A stretch of 14,486 nt of DNA from WHTB01 sp050699035 (lineage in GTDB: Bacteria; Actinomycetota; Actinomycetes; Propionibacteriales; Nocardioidaceae). The stretch's first letter is position 1, and every line of letters starts with the position of its first letter. Location of the stretch: positions 1-14,486 of the forward strand of contig JBOHDE010000087.1 of NCBI GenBank assembly GCA_050699035.1, read 5' to 3'. Shown here in pieces: positions 14,325 to 14,486 of the stretch. Made by a program: the position numbers and the translations under genes. The notes beneath the pieces were generated by a model. That model was not told the origin of the DNA, made no database searches, and saw only the letters and a program-made list of their open reading frames with translations.

Positions 14325-14486
14325 GGTGGCCGGGCTCGACGCGGGCTACGGCACAGCTGGCGTTCTGCGTGAGCTTGATCTCGCGGTTCGGCCCCAGGAG
14401 GTGCATGCCCTGCTCGGCCGTAACGGCGCCGGCAAGACGTCGTTGCTGCGAGCGATCGCGGGGCTGCACCCGCCGACACCCACCGG
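14302..14486 (+). CDS. ABC transporter ATP-binding protein (LivF family), N-terminal part
   Basis: The second ATPase of the importer, cut by the right edge after about 61 codons. It reads MDEQPLLEVAGLDAGYG at the start and has Walker A GRNGAGKTS (39-47), with the G-R-N-G-A-G-K form usual in LivF. The start is TTG 14302, with GGAGG (14291-14295) 6 nt upstream, inside the end of LivG. The two genes overlap by 23 nt. Confidence 0.9.
   Translation, partial: MDEQPLLEVAGLDAGYGTAGVLRELDLAVRPQEVHALLGRNGAGKTSLLRAIAGLHPPTPT

Overview
The window is high-GC DNA with strong G/C bias at third codon positions, frequent GTG/TTG starts, and tightly packed genes that often overlap as ATGA or GTGA. This suggests an actinobacterium. 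The genus cannot be read from the sequence. I see no RNA gene, insertion sequence, CRISPR array or origin.

Left edge (1-902): the start of a YciI-like protein on the minus strand, then a divergent GNAT-family acetyltransferase. The acetyltransferase has an ideal ribosome binding site, but it points at an ATC codon. This part looks unrelated to the rest.

Minus-strand operon (903-6173, transcribed right to left): a type III CaiB/BaiF CoA-transferase; a short citrate-synthase-fold (citryl-CoA-lyase-like) protein; a LigB-type class III extradiol dioxygenase; its small LigA-like partner; a zinc-independent medium-chain dehydrogenase of the quinone-oxidoreductase type; and a Gfo/Idh/MocA dehydrogenase. 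Most neighbours overlap or lie within 40 nt of each other.

Control centre (6174-7293): an IclR-family regulator of the PcaR/PcaU/PobR type, flanked by two almost identical inverted-repeat sites, CGGAC(A/G)ACTGTCCGAAA. One lies in the promoter of the minus operon and the other just downstream of the promoter of the plus operon. This ties both operons to one regulator and probably one inducer.

Plus-strand operon (7294 to the right edge): a TRZ/ATZ-type amidohydrolase; a PheA/TfdB-type FAD monooxygenase; and a complete branched-chain-amino-acid-type ABC importer (two permeases, a lipoprotein binding protein and two ATPases, the last cut by the window edge). Importers of this type often take up aromatic acids.

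Taken together this looks like a catabolic regulon: import, hydrolytic removal of a substituent or amide, aromatic hydroxylation, LigAB-type ring cleavage, dehydrogenation of the semialdehyde (LigC also belongs to the Gfo/Idh/MocA family), CoA activation, and a retro-Claisen cleavage. I do not recognise this exact combination. The CoA-transferase/citrate-synthase-fold pair in place of the LigJ/LigK hydratase-aldolase, and the non-canonical active-site residues of the dioxygenase and lyase, are the most novel points. The substrate is not determined by the sequence.
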